A stretch of DNA of 64,000 nt. It comes from Nematostella vectensis (taxonomy: Eukaryota; Cnidaria; Anthozoa; Actiniaria; Edwardsiidae). Shown here piece by piece: positions 37,099 through 48,900 of the stretch. The translations under genes were made by a program, and so were the position numbers. How positions within the stretch are numbered: the first letter of the stretch is position 1; the number at the start of each line of letters is the position of its first letter. Location of the stretch: contig NC_064043.1 of the NCBI RefSeq assembly GCF_932526225.1, positions 3,683,001 through 3,747,000 on the forward strand, in the 5' to 3' direction. The notes beneath the pieces were generated by a model, which had not been told where the DNA came from, did not search any database, and worked only from the letters and a program-made list of their open reading frames with translations.

Positions 37099-38205
37099 AT
37101 GAACAACGAATTAAGGGACCCGTTAGAGAAAGTCAGTAATTCTCTTCGCAGAGCCGTGAGCGTGAATAAATCTAAAGAGACTGACCTTAGGAGCAGAGTC
37201 AGTACCATTCAACGGGAGCGGAGAAGAATAGAGAACAGTTGGTCCGTAAAACAAGAGAAGTTTCTTCGCGCAAAACTTAAACTTATGCCTGCAATGAGAA
37301 GAGAAAAAAGGGAAAATGAAGCTGCTAGGATTAGACGTCTGTTGCTTGAACGCCTTTCCCCGCTGGCGGCAGTAAAGGACGCAAATCAAAATTCTTCGGG
37401 AGTTGAGCAAAGTTTACAAACATCCATAGAAACGCAAAAAGGGACTCGAGCAAACGCACTTCCACCCTTAAACACCAGCCTAAAACAACGCAAAGTTTCT
37501 GAAGCGAGGCATCAGTTCTATGTTCCACCGAGTGCGAACGAGGATTACAAAATTTCTGATGATGTCAAGGATGTACTGCAAACAAGGGCAAGGCGAATCT
37601 CAGAGCACAAAGGCCCTAAAAAAAGCATCCTCCATACCGACGAAAAACAACTGGGTACTTTGACGGTAAGACACAGGCTATCAAAAGTTGAGTTTAGAAA
37701 TCCAAACATTGAGCAAAGCTCGGAATTCATGGCGGAGATAAAGGAAGAAGAGAATGATAGCTCAGAGAAAGATAAACACAACTTGGGCTTGAAAAAGAAA
37801 GACAGCCGTCCGAGTGTTGTTTCTAAAGACCACGTGTCAAACCTTGATAATGGACGAGATAATGACCAGGTACACTCGCGGAGGGGTGATAATTCACTCC
37901 CTTCGATACATTCCATTTTACCTAAAGATAACGAGCAAGGAAACAAGCTGGCTCAGAGTGGATGGAGAAAAGTTCGCGAGTCTTTGAAGGCGATAACAGG
38001 ACGCGAGAAACGAAAAGACATAGCGCATATGTCCATGTTAGAATTAACAAAACTTTTTGAAGACATACGAGAATGCCGGTACCTCCGAGTGGGTAACCAC
38101 ACATCTTACAGAGGCGACAGCGTGAATACGAAGCAATGTAAATGCATAGCGTGCACTGTAGTAGACAAAACAAAACTACGAAACAATCTCAGTGCTCCTG
38201 AATGA
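37099..38205 (+). CDS. Hypothetical protein, 368 aa, basic coiled-coil N-terminus
   Basis: I do not recognise this protein. The ATG at 37099 is preferred over an upstream in-frame GTG. Residues about 28-90 are a highly charged helix (RERRRIENSW at 39-48, RREKRENEAARIRR at 67-80), probably a coiled coil. The middle is Ser/Lys/Glu-rich and likely disordered. The last 70 residues include WRKVRESLKAITGREKRKD, a short helix (SMLELTKLFEDI) and CKCIAC (347-352), a cysteine cluster. No signal peptide or membrane helix. A 1.1-kb frame without stops in such AT-rich surroundings, with a composition far from the neighbouring repeats, argues strongly for a real exon. Function unknown; a cytoskeletal or nuclear scaffold is only a guess. 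Confidence 0.68.
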   Translation: MNNELRDPLEKVSNSLRRAVSVNKSKETDLRSRVSTIQRERRRIENSWSVKQEKFLRAKLKLMPAMRREKRENEAARIRRLLLERLSPLAAVKDANQNSSGVEQSLQTSIETQKGTRANALPPLNTSLKQRKVSEARHQFYVPPSANEDYKISDDVKDVLQTRARRISEHKGPKKSILHTDEKQLGTLTVRHRLSKVEFRNPNIEQSSEFMAEIKEEENDSSEKDKHNLGLKKKDSRPSVVSKDHVSNLDNGRDNDQVHSRRGDNSLPSIHSILPKDNEQGNKLAQSGWRKVRESLKAITGREKRKDIAHMSMLELTKLFEDIRECRYLRVGNHTSYRGDSVNTKQCKCIACTVVDKTKLRNNLSAPE

Positions 38206-38600
38206 GGGACTGTCTTACAACCTCCGTATCTCGACCAGTTTTGGTTGTACTTTTTACATTAATCAGTTATGTAAACTGACCATCCAGTAGTACGATAACC
38301 AGTTCTGTAGCAGACATACTTCAGTATCATACAGCATTTGTTTTTATCTTTTTGCAACAAATAGTTGTAGATTTGAGCAATCCAAAACTACCTGAATGAT
38401 ACAAAACTATCAACCTTTCCTGAGATATAAATCCAGCTTATTTCATCCAATGATTTGTAAAGTATCGTTATTTCGAAGCGAGTTTCATAATTGTTGTTTA
38501 ACTGAGCGGCGCTTAAGCTCGTTTACTTCACAGAGAACTGACCAGCGTCACCAAAGTCAGCTGAAAACAATACCTCCTTTAACAAAAATGTCGTAATTTT
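38206..38600. other. 3' flank of the 368-aa gene
   Basis: AT-rich, presumably the 3' UTR and spacer. It ends abruptly at the start of element D copy 2. No other feature seen. Confidence 0.4.
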
Positions 38601-38716
38601 AATAGCGGAGCCAGCGCGGCCGTAGGCCGCGCGCGGAGCTCCATAGGTATAGAAATATGGTATAACTATGCGACTTGGTTTTGTGGTCATCGCGCGGGTA
38701 CCCTGTGGTGTCACTC

Positions 38717-38766
<50 letters not shown>

Positions 38767-41007
38767 CAGTCAGTCAGCCGCGCAACTCCCAGGCCTCACT
38801 CGGCCCCGTAATGGCGGCTAAAAACAAGCACAGAGCAAGGGAAAAGTTCTTGTCATGCGTTGATTATTTCTTGCCTCAAATTTTGTGACTTTAGGATAAA
38901 GTCAACTAGAGGAGATCTACTAACATTCATTCACGCCAACATTTATGTAAGGATATGTCTGTTTTTTGCTAGTAAATTTAAGTAAGTAATAGTTCACATT
39001 AAAAAGCGAACAAAACCACAAGAAAGCGACAAAATGCAAGGTGAGTTTCAGACGACGATTTCTTTTGTCTATCGAGGATATGACAGTTATTGGGCTTTTT
39101 GTTGTCCTTTTTGTTTGCTTTGAGAATGAGCATAACACCTTTTGTTTTGACATTCTTTGTTCTATCTTTATTCTTGATTCTGTTGAAATATTTCATAAAG
39201 GCTAACCAATATCGTGTTGCATTTGTCATATACTGGTAAAGAAGACCGTTCTTGTCTTTATATCCTGTGCTCTTAGTCCTAAGAAGATACATATCCTTAG
39301 AAGATACAGCAACATTTTCAACTTACAAGAGAAATTTTTCTTACCGAGGAGAAAAACAAAACAAAATTCAACCCCTGTTGCCAATATGTATTGTTATTGT
39401 CTGCATCTTACATCTCATGTGTTTATTATTTTTTCAAATACTTGTGGAAATTAGTCAGATTATAAATGTCTTGATGAAAAGATTGTTTTGAAAGAAATGT
39501 TACTCTTTTATGAACCAGGGACTACCTGAGGGCCAAGATGAATGCTAAAGACTGGAAGACATGAGAATTGAAAACCATGTCTTGAAAGACGTGTATGAAA
39601 GACAGTACGGAGTTCTTATTCACTAGTCATTTGATACCCCCACACACATGGTCTCAGGAAAGGGTGGGGGATTAGACCTTAATAAAAGCCTGTTTCCAAG
39701 TTAAGAGACAAAAACAGTCAATACCACCACCCCTCTTGATATATTCTGGGTTAAAAGTAATCTAAAACCCCACATTAACCCCTGACTTCCCCAGGACCAT
39801 AAGGGAGGGGGTTAAAAGGACTAGGGCATTACTATGTGATTCAGCAGTACACACTCAATAGGTTTTTTTAGAACAAGATACTTATATTATATAAAACTAA
39901 AAACATAATTTTGCTTTTTAAATAATAAATCTGTAACGAAAACAGTTTTCTATGAACCTAAAGATAATGGGAAAGGGGATATTTTAGGAAAGTACAGAAT
40001 ATAATTATCACATTATTGTTATTATATTTTCTTTTCAAACATTTAAAGAAGAGTCATATTCTTTCTTTTCCTTCTCCCTGTTGACTTTTTTTAGGCAATT
40101 GATGCTCTTTGCTATTTCCCCTCTACACCAAAAATAAATTAATGAACAGATTTGATTTTTAAATTAGAAATTTTCATTTAGTACTTTCACTTATATCTTC
40201 TTTTTAGGGTTTCCTTTCCAAGTCTCTTTTCCATTACATTTATTTTAAAGGTTTAGATTTATTTCATTGGAATGGTTGGATCCAGGGTTTCTAAAAACAC
40301 CAAAATATAATGCATTACTGGGTGTATATGAAAGGGTTTGGTTTGAAATTAGAAGTTAGCATTTTAGCACTGTCAGTGATGCCTTAGATGTTTTTTAGGA
40401 TTTGCTTCCAAAGTCAATCTGTTTTTTCTTCATTGCATTCATTTTAGAGTAGGGCACCAACAACAAGGCCACTATATGGTAAATGGTGGGTGCACCAATA
40501 TGTAATGCATGAAAGGAGATATATTTTCGGATTTTAATTTCCAGACATTTTTCTGAATATTCGGTCCAATGAAGGAGAGAATCGCCACTAAATCAATACA
40601 TAAAAATTACAGTATGGCATCTAAACAGTCTAAATATATTATTTCAAATCTGTGGAATGCTGTTACATCCATGACCTATTCTGCACAAGGGCAAAGCTTG
40701 TCGGAGTATTGTTTTGATTAAAAAAATATATTTATAAACTTCTATGATGGGACATAAGAATTTACCATTAGACTCTTGACAACTTTGACAGCCATATTCA
40801 CACCAGGAATTGTGTTTGTTAACTTTGATGTACTGCATAATTTAAATTATTGAATAAGGCCTGGATCCATTTGGTTGGTACAATAAATAAATCTCAGTAA
40901 AGAGCAGGATCCTAGATCCCCCAAAAATACCTCAATCAGTCAACATAGAAGGTGTTCAATGCTGGCTCCGCTTTTAGGCAGTGCCTAAATCTATATATTA
41001 CGAATGC
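38601..41007. mobile_element. 2.4-kb non-autonomous element D, copy 2
   Basis: Nearly identical over its whole length to 27976-30390 and in the same orientation. It has the same AGCGGAGCCAGC / GCTGGCTCCGCT inverted ends, a longer CAGC microsatellite (38713-38760) and several small indels, including loss of a duplicated GACCATAAGG-(A/T)AGGGGG block. It is not flanked by the palindrome, so D is the mobile unit and the palindrome of copy 1 is its target. No conserved ORF. Confidence 0.88.
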
Positions 41008-41141
41008 TTAGAAGAAATAATGTTTGTTAATGTGTATGTTTTTTTTCTGGCTTGATGCGATATTTTCGATTTACATTGCTTTTAGTTTTTCGTGCTTCCC
41101 GGAGGTAAGCACGAAATAATAGGAATAAAATATTATTACTG

Positions 41142-41430
41142 TGCCTTCATAGCGTTTTGAAAACCTTGGTGTTTGTTTGAGGAGTTATTGAGCAGACGAA
41201 AAGTGAGTTTTGACTGCACAAAAATGTTCACAGAACAGATATCACCAATGAGCGCGCTCTTTAGTCAATACGGGTCACGTGCACAATTTCACAGGACAAA
41301 TATCAGTCGATAACGTCAGGCAAAGTGATGTCTGTCCTGTGAACTTTTTTGTGCAGTCAAAACTCGCTTTTCGTCTGCTCAATAACTCCTCAAACAAACA
41401 CCAAGGTTTTCAAAACTCTATGAAGGCAGA
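41142..41430. mobile_element. Foldback MITE with ~105-bp arms
   Basis: Arms 41142-41247 and 41325-41430 are inverted copies at roughly 90% identity (GAGGAGTTATTGAGCAGACG against CGTCTGCTCAATAACTCCTC). They are separated by a loop of about 75 bp. No coding capacity. Confidence 0.85.
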
Positions 41431-41521
41431 GAAAGAATGCTTTATTTCTTTCATAGAGTTATCATCAATATGTTTTTTTAGAATTTATCCTGAAACGCGA
41501 AAGAAAAAGCAATGACAAAGA

Positions 41522-41790
41522 ACTTTACAACAGCGCGCGCTCGTGGCGTCATTCCCGTGCACGTCAGCTCGCGCAGAAGACATTTCAAAATTGAAGACTT
41601 TTGCTTCAATTTCTATTCCAGCTCTCAGCAGAACAATAAGAAAACAGTCTAGGTGAAAATCCATCAGTTGAAATGCAAGTTTTGAGCTTGCAGTTTTTGG
41701 TCTTGGATTGTTGCATGGATTTTTATGAATTGCGAATGGCAAAAATAACAGCGCGCGCTCGTGGCGTCATTCCAGTGCATGTCAGCGCGC
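41522..41790. repeat. Direct repeat pair of about 55 bp
   Basis: AACAGCGCGCGCTCGTGGCG followed by TCATTCC(C/A)GTGCA(C/T)GTCAG occurs near 41528 and again near 41749, each followed by GAAGACA. Unknown origin, possibly the long terminal repeats of a small element or a local duplication. Confidence 0.6.
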
Positions 41791-41994
41791 TATGAAGACA
41801 CTTTTCGCATTTTCAGTGTAGTCACTGGGATATAAAATAAATAAAACCCTTCTTTGGCTCACTGTGGCTCACTGTGAAATTTCACAGTTGCCCTCGAAGC
41901 TTCGCTTCTCGGCCAACCGTTTATTTTTCGTACCATTTCTCATCCTTGGACATTATCCGCCGATATCCCAGCCGCCAGAAGGGGTTTATTTACT

Positions 41995-42346
41995 AAATAA
42001 TTTTTGAAAATATTTGGGAGGTGGGAGGGCACGGGGGAGGGCACGTGCTCTCAGTTTCCCAACCCCTGAAGGGCCCTGTGAACAAATGATTGACGCATTA
42101 GACATGGTTCTAAGTATTTTACTAAATGTAAAGCATTTTATGCTTATAATAAGAAACTACCATAGCGACTCTCGTGTATCATACATAAATTAGACGCCAT
42201 TCATTCACCTCTAACATTCATGTAAATTATTATCTCATTGCATTTTTCCCTATAAAACATATCAAAATAAGGTGTACTAAAATATATACATATTATCAAC
42301 ATTCTTGTCAAATACTTCTCTATTTTTGCAATTTAAATGTCCCATG
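41995..42346. mobile_element. Repeat family E2, copy 1
   Basis: Homologous to about 58485-58797: both contain ACAAATGATTGACGCATTAG, GACGCCATTCATTCACCT and CCCTATAAAACATATCAAAA. Non-coding. Lies just 3' of the CUB gene stop codon. Confidence 0.7.
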
Positions 42347-42569
42347 AAAATAAATTACAGTAAGATATCTATAAAAATCTGAATACTCTCACATTGATTA
42401 ACCAACAATAAGCAATAGAGAACTGAATTGTAGAGGCTTTTGCGCATGTCACGAGTGAGAATACCGCATTCCACTGTGAAAAGCTCCTCTTCCTATAATC
42501 TCTGCTTATATCTATTATACATCTTCAATTTTTCTCTACCCCGAAAATAATACCAAGTATGGGGACATG

Positions 42570-42928
42570 CTATAAAATGGCAATCGGTCTAGAGAGCTGC
42601 GTTTGACAATACGTACAATAGTACATAGGAGTATGCACGGCCGCAAAGTGTCTTGGGTAATCCTCGGCGTATTCTGATTCGCCATCATGGATTAAGTGCA
42701 CGTGAGTATGATACACGCACGAATCGCACGTGTCACTAGTCCAGTCCGTAGGACTCGATCCAGTTCTTGGTTGGCTTTGCTCTACTAAAGTCGTGGACGT
42801 TTGCGAAGGTCGCTGTTTCCTTCGATCCCGTGATAGCTTTCTGCTCGCTATGCAAACCATGAAGAAAGTGAGAAGGGCCATGAGCGTGAAGCTCGCGCAC
42901 AAAATACCCACCACCGTGTCTAGGGAAA
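42570..42928 (-). CDS. CUB gene exon 6: transmembrane helix and cytoplasmic tail
   Basis: Acceptor TTCTATTGCAG ends at 42929. The first two bases, TT, complete a Val codon with the G left by exon 5. It encodes a helix of about 22 hydrophobic residues, a basic stop-transfer (RKLSRDRRKQR), a Ser/Thr-rich tail and the stop. The phase match with exon 5 is strong support. Confidence 0.75.
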
Positions 42929-45900
42929 CTGCAATAGAAAGGGAAATCTTAGGCCGGCGGACAGAACCGACAGACGGCCGGTCGGACGTTAGGGCATCCG
43001 GTTAAGCGATCGACAACAGGGTATTTAACCTCCCCCCTTGTACAGGGTATTTAACCCCCCCCCTTGTACAGGGTATTTAACCTCCCCCCCTTGTACAGGG
43101 TATTTAACCTCCCCCCCTTGTACATGGTATTTAACCTCCCTCATTGTACAGGGTATTCGACCTCCCCCTTGTACAGGGTATTTAACCTCCCTCTTGTACA
43201 GGGTATTTAACCTCCCCCTTGTACAGGGTATTTAACCTCCCTCCTTGTACAGGGTATTTAACCTCCTCCTTGTACAGGGTATTTAATTTCCCCCTTGTAC
43301 AGGGTATTTAACCTCCCCCCCTTGTACAGGGTATTTAACCTCCCCCCTTGTACAGGGTATTTAAACTCCCCCTTGTACAGGGTATTTAACCTTCCCCCTT
43401 GTACAGGGTATTTAACCTCCCCCTTCTACAGGGTTTTAATCTCCCTCTTGTACAGGGTATTTAACCTCCCCCTTGTACAGGGTATTTAACCTCCCCCCTT
43501 GTACAGGGTATTTAAACTCCCCCATGTACAGGGTATCTAACCCCCTCCCCCCTTGTACAGGGTATTTAACCTCCCCCTTGTACAGGGTATCTAACCTCCC
43601 CCCTTGTAAAGGGTATTTAACCTCCCTCCTTGTACAGGGTATTTAACCTCCCCCCTTGTACAGGGTATTTAACCTCCCCCCTTGTACAGGGTATTTAACC
43701 TTCCCCCATGTACAGGGTATCTAACCTCCCCCTTGTACAGGGTATTTAACCTCCCCCTTGTACAGGGTATTTAACCTCCCTCCTTGTACAGGGTATTTAA
43801 CCTCCCTCCTTGTACAGGGTATTTAACCTCCCCCCCTTGTACAGGGTATTTAACCTCCCCCCTTGTACAGGGTATTTAACCTCCCCCCTTGTACAGGGTA
43901 TTTAACCTCCCCCTTGTACAGGGTATTTAACCTCCCTCCTTGTACAGGGTATTTAACCTCCCCCCTTGTACAGGGTATTTAACCTCCCCCCTTGTACAGG
44001 GTATTTAACCTCCCCCCTTTTACAGGGTTTTAATCTCCCGCTTGTACAGGGTATTTAACCTTCCCCCATGTACAGGGTATCTAACCTCCCCCTTGTACAG
44101 GGTATTTTACCTCCCTCCTTGTAAACCTCCCCCCTTGTACAGGGTTCTAATCTCCCGCTTGTACAGGGTATCTAACCTCCTCTCTTATTCAGGGTATTTA
44201 ACCTTCCCCCTTACATAAAAGGATGAACGAGCTTTTTAATGCATATGCAAATTAAATTCTTTTCTGTTTTTGGGTACCTTCTTTCGCTTCCGGCTGTTTG
44301 GTCTGGATTTTCTCTGCTATCCCACAACTGTGTTCTTCGTACTTCGCCATAAAGCCGTGTTTTGTGAGATCCACGCCAGCGCCGTACTGGAATCGTATCC
44401 ACATGTGACGAGTAGTGGAACACATGGTCTCGGGCTCACTTATGCTGTGACAGAACTCAGCGATGAGCCTGCTTGTCTCGTTCATCCCATCTCTGACCTA
44501 AAGATGGGGAAGATAACAATTAAAGACCCGTTCATCCCATCTCTGACCTAAAGATGGGAAAGATAACAATTAAAGACCTGTTCATCCTATCTCTGACCTA
44601 AAGATGGGAGAGATAACAATAAAAGACTCGTTCATCCCATCTCTGACCTAAAGATGGGAAAGATAACGATAAAAGACTCGTTCATCCCATCTCTGACCTA
44701 AAGATGGGAAAGATAACGATAAAAGACTCGTTCATCCCATCTCTGACCTAAAGATGGGAGAGATAACAATAAAAGACTCGTTACTCCCAGCCTTCTTGTC
44801 ATCGTAAAAGAGTACCAAGTTCGGTAAAACATCTATTTCCATCGGGTGATTTGAGGAAGACAATGCGATATTTTTTGTTGATAAAATATTCATGTTTGTT
44901 TTTAGATGTTTTTTTCGAGATTTCAGCACATTTTGTGCCTTCCAATATTAAATAAAAACAATAACAAAGGTGTGGCTGACGAGGGCTCTTTAAAAGAGGC
45001 TGGCATCTGAATGGAGGTATCTAAAATAAAGGATTCTGGCGAAGAGCAAACATTTTGGGCCTTAACACAGTTGAAAATTAAAACAATGATTTTGACCGAC
45101 GTTAGACGCAAGTAAGAGCCTACGCTCACCTGTATGCGGTTGCACCCACAAGGAGTACTGCATCTCGGAAGGGAGATGTTGTAGATTGTGAGCCTCGTGC
45201 GACTCTCGCGCCCGGCACGTACCAGCCACGTGCACTGACGATCAGAGCCACATGACGCCGAGGTCTTTGGACTTGAAAAGGTCCCGGATCGGTCGCTGAG
45301 ATAGAGGGGCTCTTTGAAGGCTGTGATTGATTGCAGGAGCACTGATTAGTCTTGAAGTAATTACAAGCTGCGCATTTTGTTTATATTTCAAGAAAGGACC
45401 GGTGGTATATAAGGCGCGGTCCTGGTCCAATACGTTATTATTATTAAACTTCGTCTAGTGCAGAGCCAAGGGCGTTGGGAACAGAGGTTGTTTGGTAAAT
45501 TTATTTAGAAATCAGAAACAACGAAACTCCCCTGTGATTTGGTCGAATTGTGCCTTGTTTGAGAGTTCTGTCAGAGCCACCTCCCCCGGGTTGAACTCGC
45601 CCCAGACCCCGTTCATCTATTCATATCAGTCAGTCTTGGTTTAAAAACTGTCGTTTTTCTAGCTTGCTTGGTCATTTTCTTATTAGGCATTACATACCAT
45701 ATTTGTGAGTCCGCTTCAATCATTTTTGCGCTTTTTTATAGCTCTAGAGCTTTGTAAGTCAAGAATGTCCACGTAAACTTACAGGAATTCTTGTTTACTA
45801 CAATTTTGCGGACAGCCATCTTGGAAATGGAGCTTGGTCTCTAACGTTTTAGAATATCACAGGTCTCCCACGCGCTCGCCCCATGCCCTTTTAGACCATT

Positions 45901-48900
45901 TAGAAAAACGACAGCCATTGATTGATATGACCACAGGAAACCAAATATGAACACCAGGGACTTTTACAATAATAAATCTTATCCACATATGGATATATAT
46001 CTTACTTTACTTACTTTTCCCGTTTTTCTGAGCTGTATAAACGGCACGAAACCCCTGAAATCTGCCGCCGACGTCTGAATAAAATTTAACCCAAAGGTAT
46101 CTGCCCGTAGAGAAAATAGTGCCCAGTCTGCTGCTCTCGCAGAACTTCCCTATCAATGGCGCCGAAGAGTTCCGCCCATCTCTTATCTCCACATAGTCGC
46201 ATTTACAAAACATACAGTACTCCAAGTCAAAGTGCGTGAATTCTAACTTGACGTGGTAGCCATTACGAACGAAGATTATCCACTCACAGCTGATTCTATG
46301 GGGGTAGTACTCCGGGAAATGTGGAGTTGATATCTCCCCCTTGACTCCGGCTACGACTCCGTCTGCAGGACAGCGGCGGGCTGCAATATAAGGGGATTAC
46401 ATAAGAGCCGAGCTGGGCTGCAATATTATGCATAAGGGGACTACTTAAGAGGCGAGTTGGGCTAGGCGAGTTGGGCTAGGCGAGTTGGGCTAGGCGAGTT
46501 GCGCTAGGCGAGTTGGGCTAGGCGAGTTGCGCTAGGCGAGTTGGGCTAGGCGAGTTGCGCTAGGCGAGTTGGGCTAGGCGAGTTGGGCTAGGCGAGTTGG
46601 GCTAGGCGAGTTGGGCTAGGCGAGTTGGGCTAGGCGAGTTGCGCTAGGCGAGTTGCGCTAGGCGAGTTGCGCTAGGCGAGTTGGGCTAGGCGAGTTGCGC
46701 TAGGCGAGTTGGGCTAGGCGAGTTGCGCTAGGCGAGTTGCGCTAGGCGAGTTGCGCTAGGCGAGTTGCGCTAGGCGAGTTGCGCTAGGCGAGTTGCGCTA
46801 GGCGCGTTGGGCTAGGCGAGTTGCGCTAGGCGAGTTGGGCTAGGCGAGTTGCGCTAGGCGAGTTGCGCTAGGCGAGTTGGGCTAGGCGAGTTGCGCTAGG
46901 CGAGTTGCGCTAGGCGAGTTGGGCTAGGCGAGTTGGGCTAGGCGAGTTGGGCTAGGCGAGTTGCGCTAGGCGAGTTGCGCTAGGCGAGTTGCGCTAGGCG
47001 AGTTGGGCTAGGCGAGTTGAGCTAGGCGAGTTGGGCTAGGCAAGTTGCGCTAGGCGAGTTGCGCTAGGCGAGTTGCGCTAGGCGAGTTGGGCTAGGCGAG
47101 TTGGGTTAGGCGAGTTGCGCTAGGCGAGTTGGGCTAGGCGAGTTGCGCTAGGCGAGTTGGGCTAGGCGAGTTGGGCTAGGCGAGTTGGGCTAGGCGAGTT
47201 GGGCTAGGCGAGTTGCGCTAGGCGAGTTGCGCTAGGCGAGTTGGGCTAGGCGAGTTGGGTTAGGCGAGTTGCGCTAGGCGAGTTGGGCTAGGCGAGCTGC
47301 GCTAGGCGAGTTGGGCTAGGCGAGTTGGGCTAGGCGAGTTGGGCTAGGCGAGTTGCGCTAGGCGAGTTGGGCTAGGCGAGTTGGGCTAGGCGAGTTGCGC
47401 TAGGCGAGTTGGGCTAGGCGAGTTGCGCCAGGCGAGTTGGGCTAGGCGAGTTGCGCTAGGCGAGTTGCGCTAGGCGAGTTGGGCTAGGCGAGTTGGGCTA
47501 GGCGAGTTGGGCTAGGCGAGTTGCGCTAGGCGAGTTGGGCTAGGCGAGTTGCGCTAGGCGAGTTGGGCTAGGCGAGTTGCGCTAGGCGAGTTGGGCTAGG
47601 CGAGTTGCGCTAGGCGAGTTGGGCTAGGCGAGTTGCGCTAGGCGAGTTGGGCTAGGCGAGTTGGGCTAGGCGAGTTGCGCTAGGCGAGTTGGGCTAGGCG
47701 AGTTGCGCTAGGCGAGTTGGGCTAGGCGAGTTGGGCTAGGCGAGTTGGGCTAGGCGAGTTGCGCTAGGCGAGTTGGGCTAGGCGAGTTGCGCCAGGCGAG
47801 TTGGGCTAGGCGAGTTGCGCTAGGCGAGTTGCGCTAGGCGAGTTGCGCTAGGCGAGTTGGGCTAGGCGAGTTGGGCTAGGCGAGTTGCGCTAGGCGAGTT
47901 GCGCTAGGCGAGTTGGGCTAGGCGAGTTGGGTTAGGCGAGTTGCGCTAGGCGAGTTGGGCTAGGCGAGCTCATATCAAACATATTCCCCAAGGATAGTGT
48001 CCTTCGTTTGCATTGCCTTATATGGTCATTGATGCCCATATTTAGAAGAGCTAAAGTTTTCCCGCTCCCTGATCTCCAGAAAATATGGTGAAAAATGCTG
48101 ATTCCTGTCAATTTGAGACTCGTGGCAAGAATTTGTCCAAAAAAACCTGACAGCTTGGTTAAATTTTCATCTCACTAATCTTGGAATACCCTTAGACCCA
48201 GGCCTCCCAGAGATTGACCGAGCGGGTTTGAAGGTCACCCAAATATTGATATGCGCTAGGCGAGTTGGGCTAGGCGAGTTGGGCTAGGCGAGTTGGGCTA
48301 GGCGAGTTGCGCTAGGCGAGTTGGGCTAGGCGAGTTGGGCTAGGCGAGTTGCGCTAGGCGAGTTGGGCTAGGCGAGTTGCGCCAGGCGAGTTGGGCTAGG
48401 CGAGTTGCGCTAGGCGAGTTGCGCTAGGCGAGTTGGGCTAGGCGAGTTGGGCTAGGCGAGTTGGGCTAGGCGAGTTGCGCTAGGCGAGTTGGGCTAGGCG
48501 AGTTGGGCTAGGCGAGTTGGGCTAGGCGAGTTGGGCTAGGCGAGTTGCGCTAGGCGAGTTGGGCTAGGCGAGTTGCGCCAGGCGAGTTGGGCTAGGCGAG
48601 TTGCGCTAGGCGAGTTGCGCTAGGCGAGTTGCGCTAGGCGAGTTGGGCTAGGCGAGTTGGGCTAGGCGAGTTGGGCTAGGCGAGTTGGGCTAGGCGAGTT
48701 GGGCTAGGCGAGTTGGGCTAGGCGAGTTGCGCTAGGCGAGTTGCGCTAGGCGAGTTGCGCTAGGCGAGTTGGGCTAGGCGAGTTGGGCTAGGCGAGTTGG
48801 GCTAGGCGAGTTGGGCTAGGCGAGTTGGGCTAGGCGAGTTGGGCTAGGCGAGTTGCGCTAGGCGAGTTGGGCTAGGCGAGTTGCGCTAGGCGAGTTGGGC

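Noticed and set aside
43038-43489. Repeat protein with TGYLTSPPC-like units
   Set aside because: A translation of the intronic 26-27-bp minisatellite. Unit length varies and breaks the frame.
45270-45300. Alternative exon 4 acceptor CTATCTCAG
   Set aside because: Leaves a phase incompatible with exon 3 and cuts the start of CUB2.
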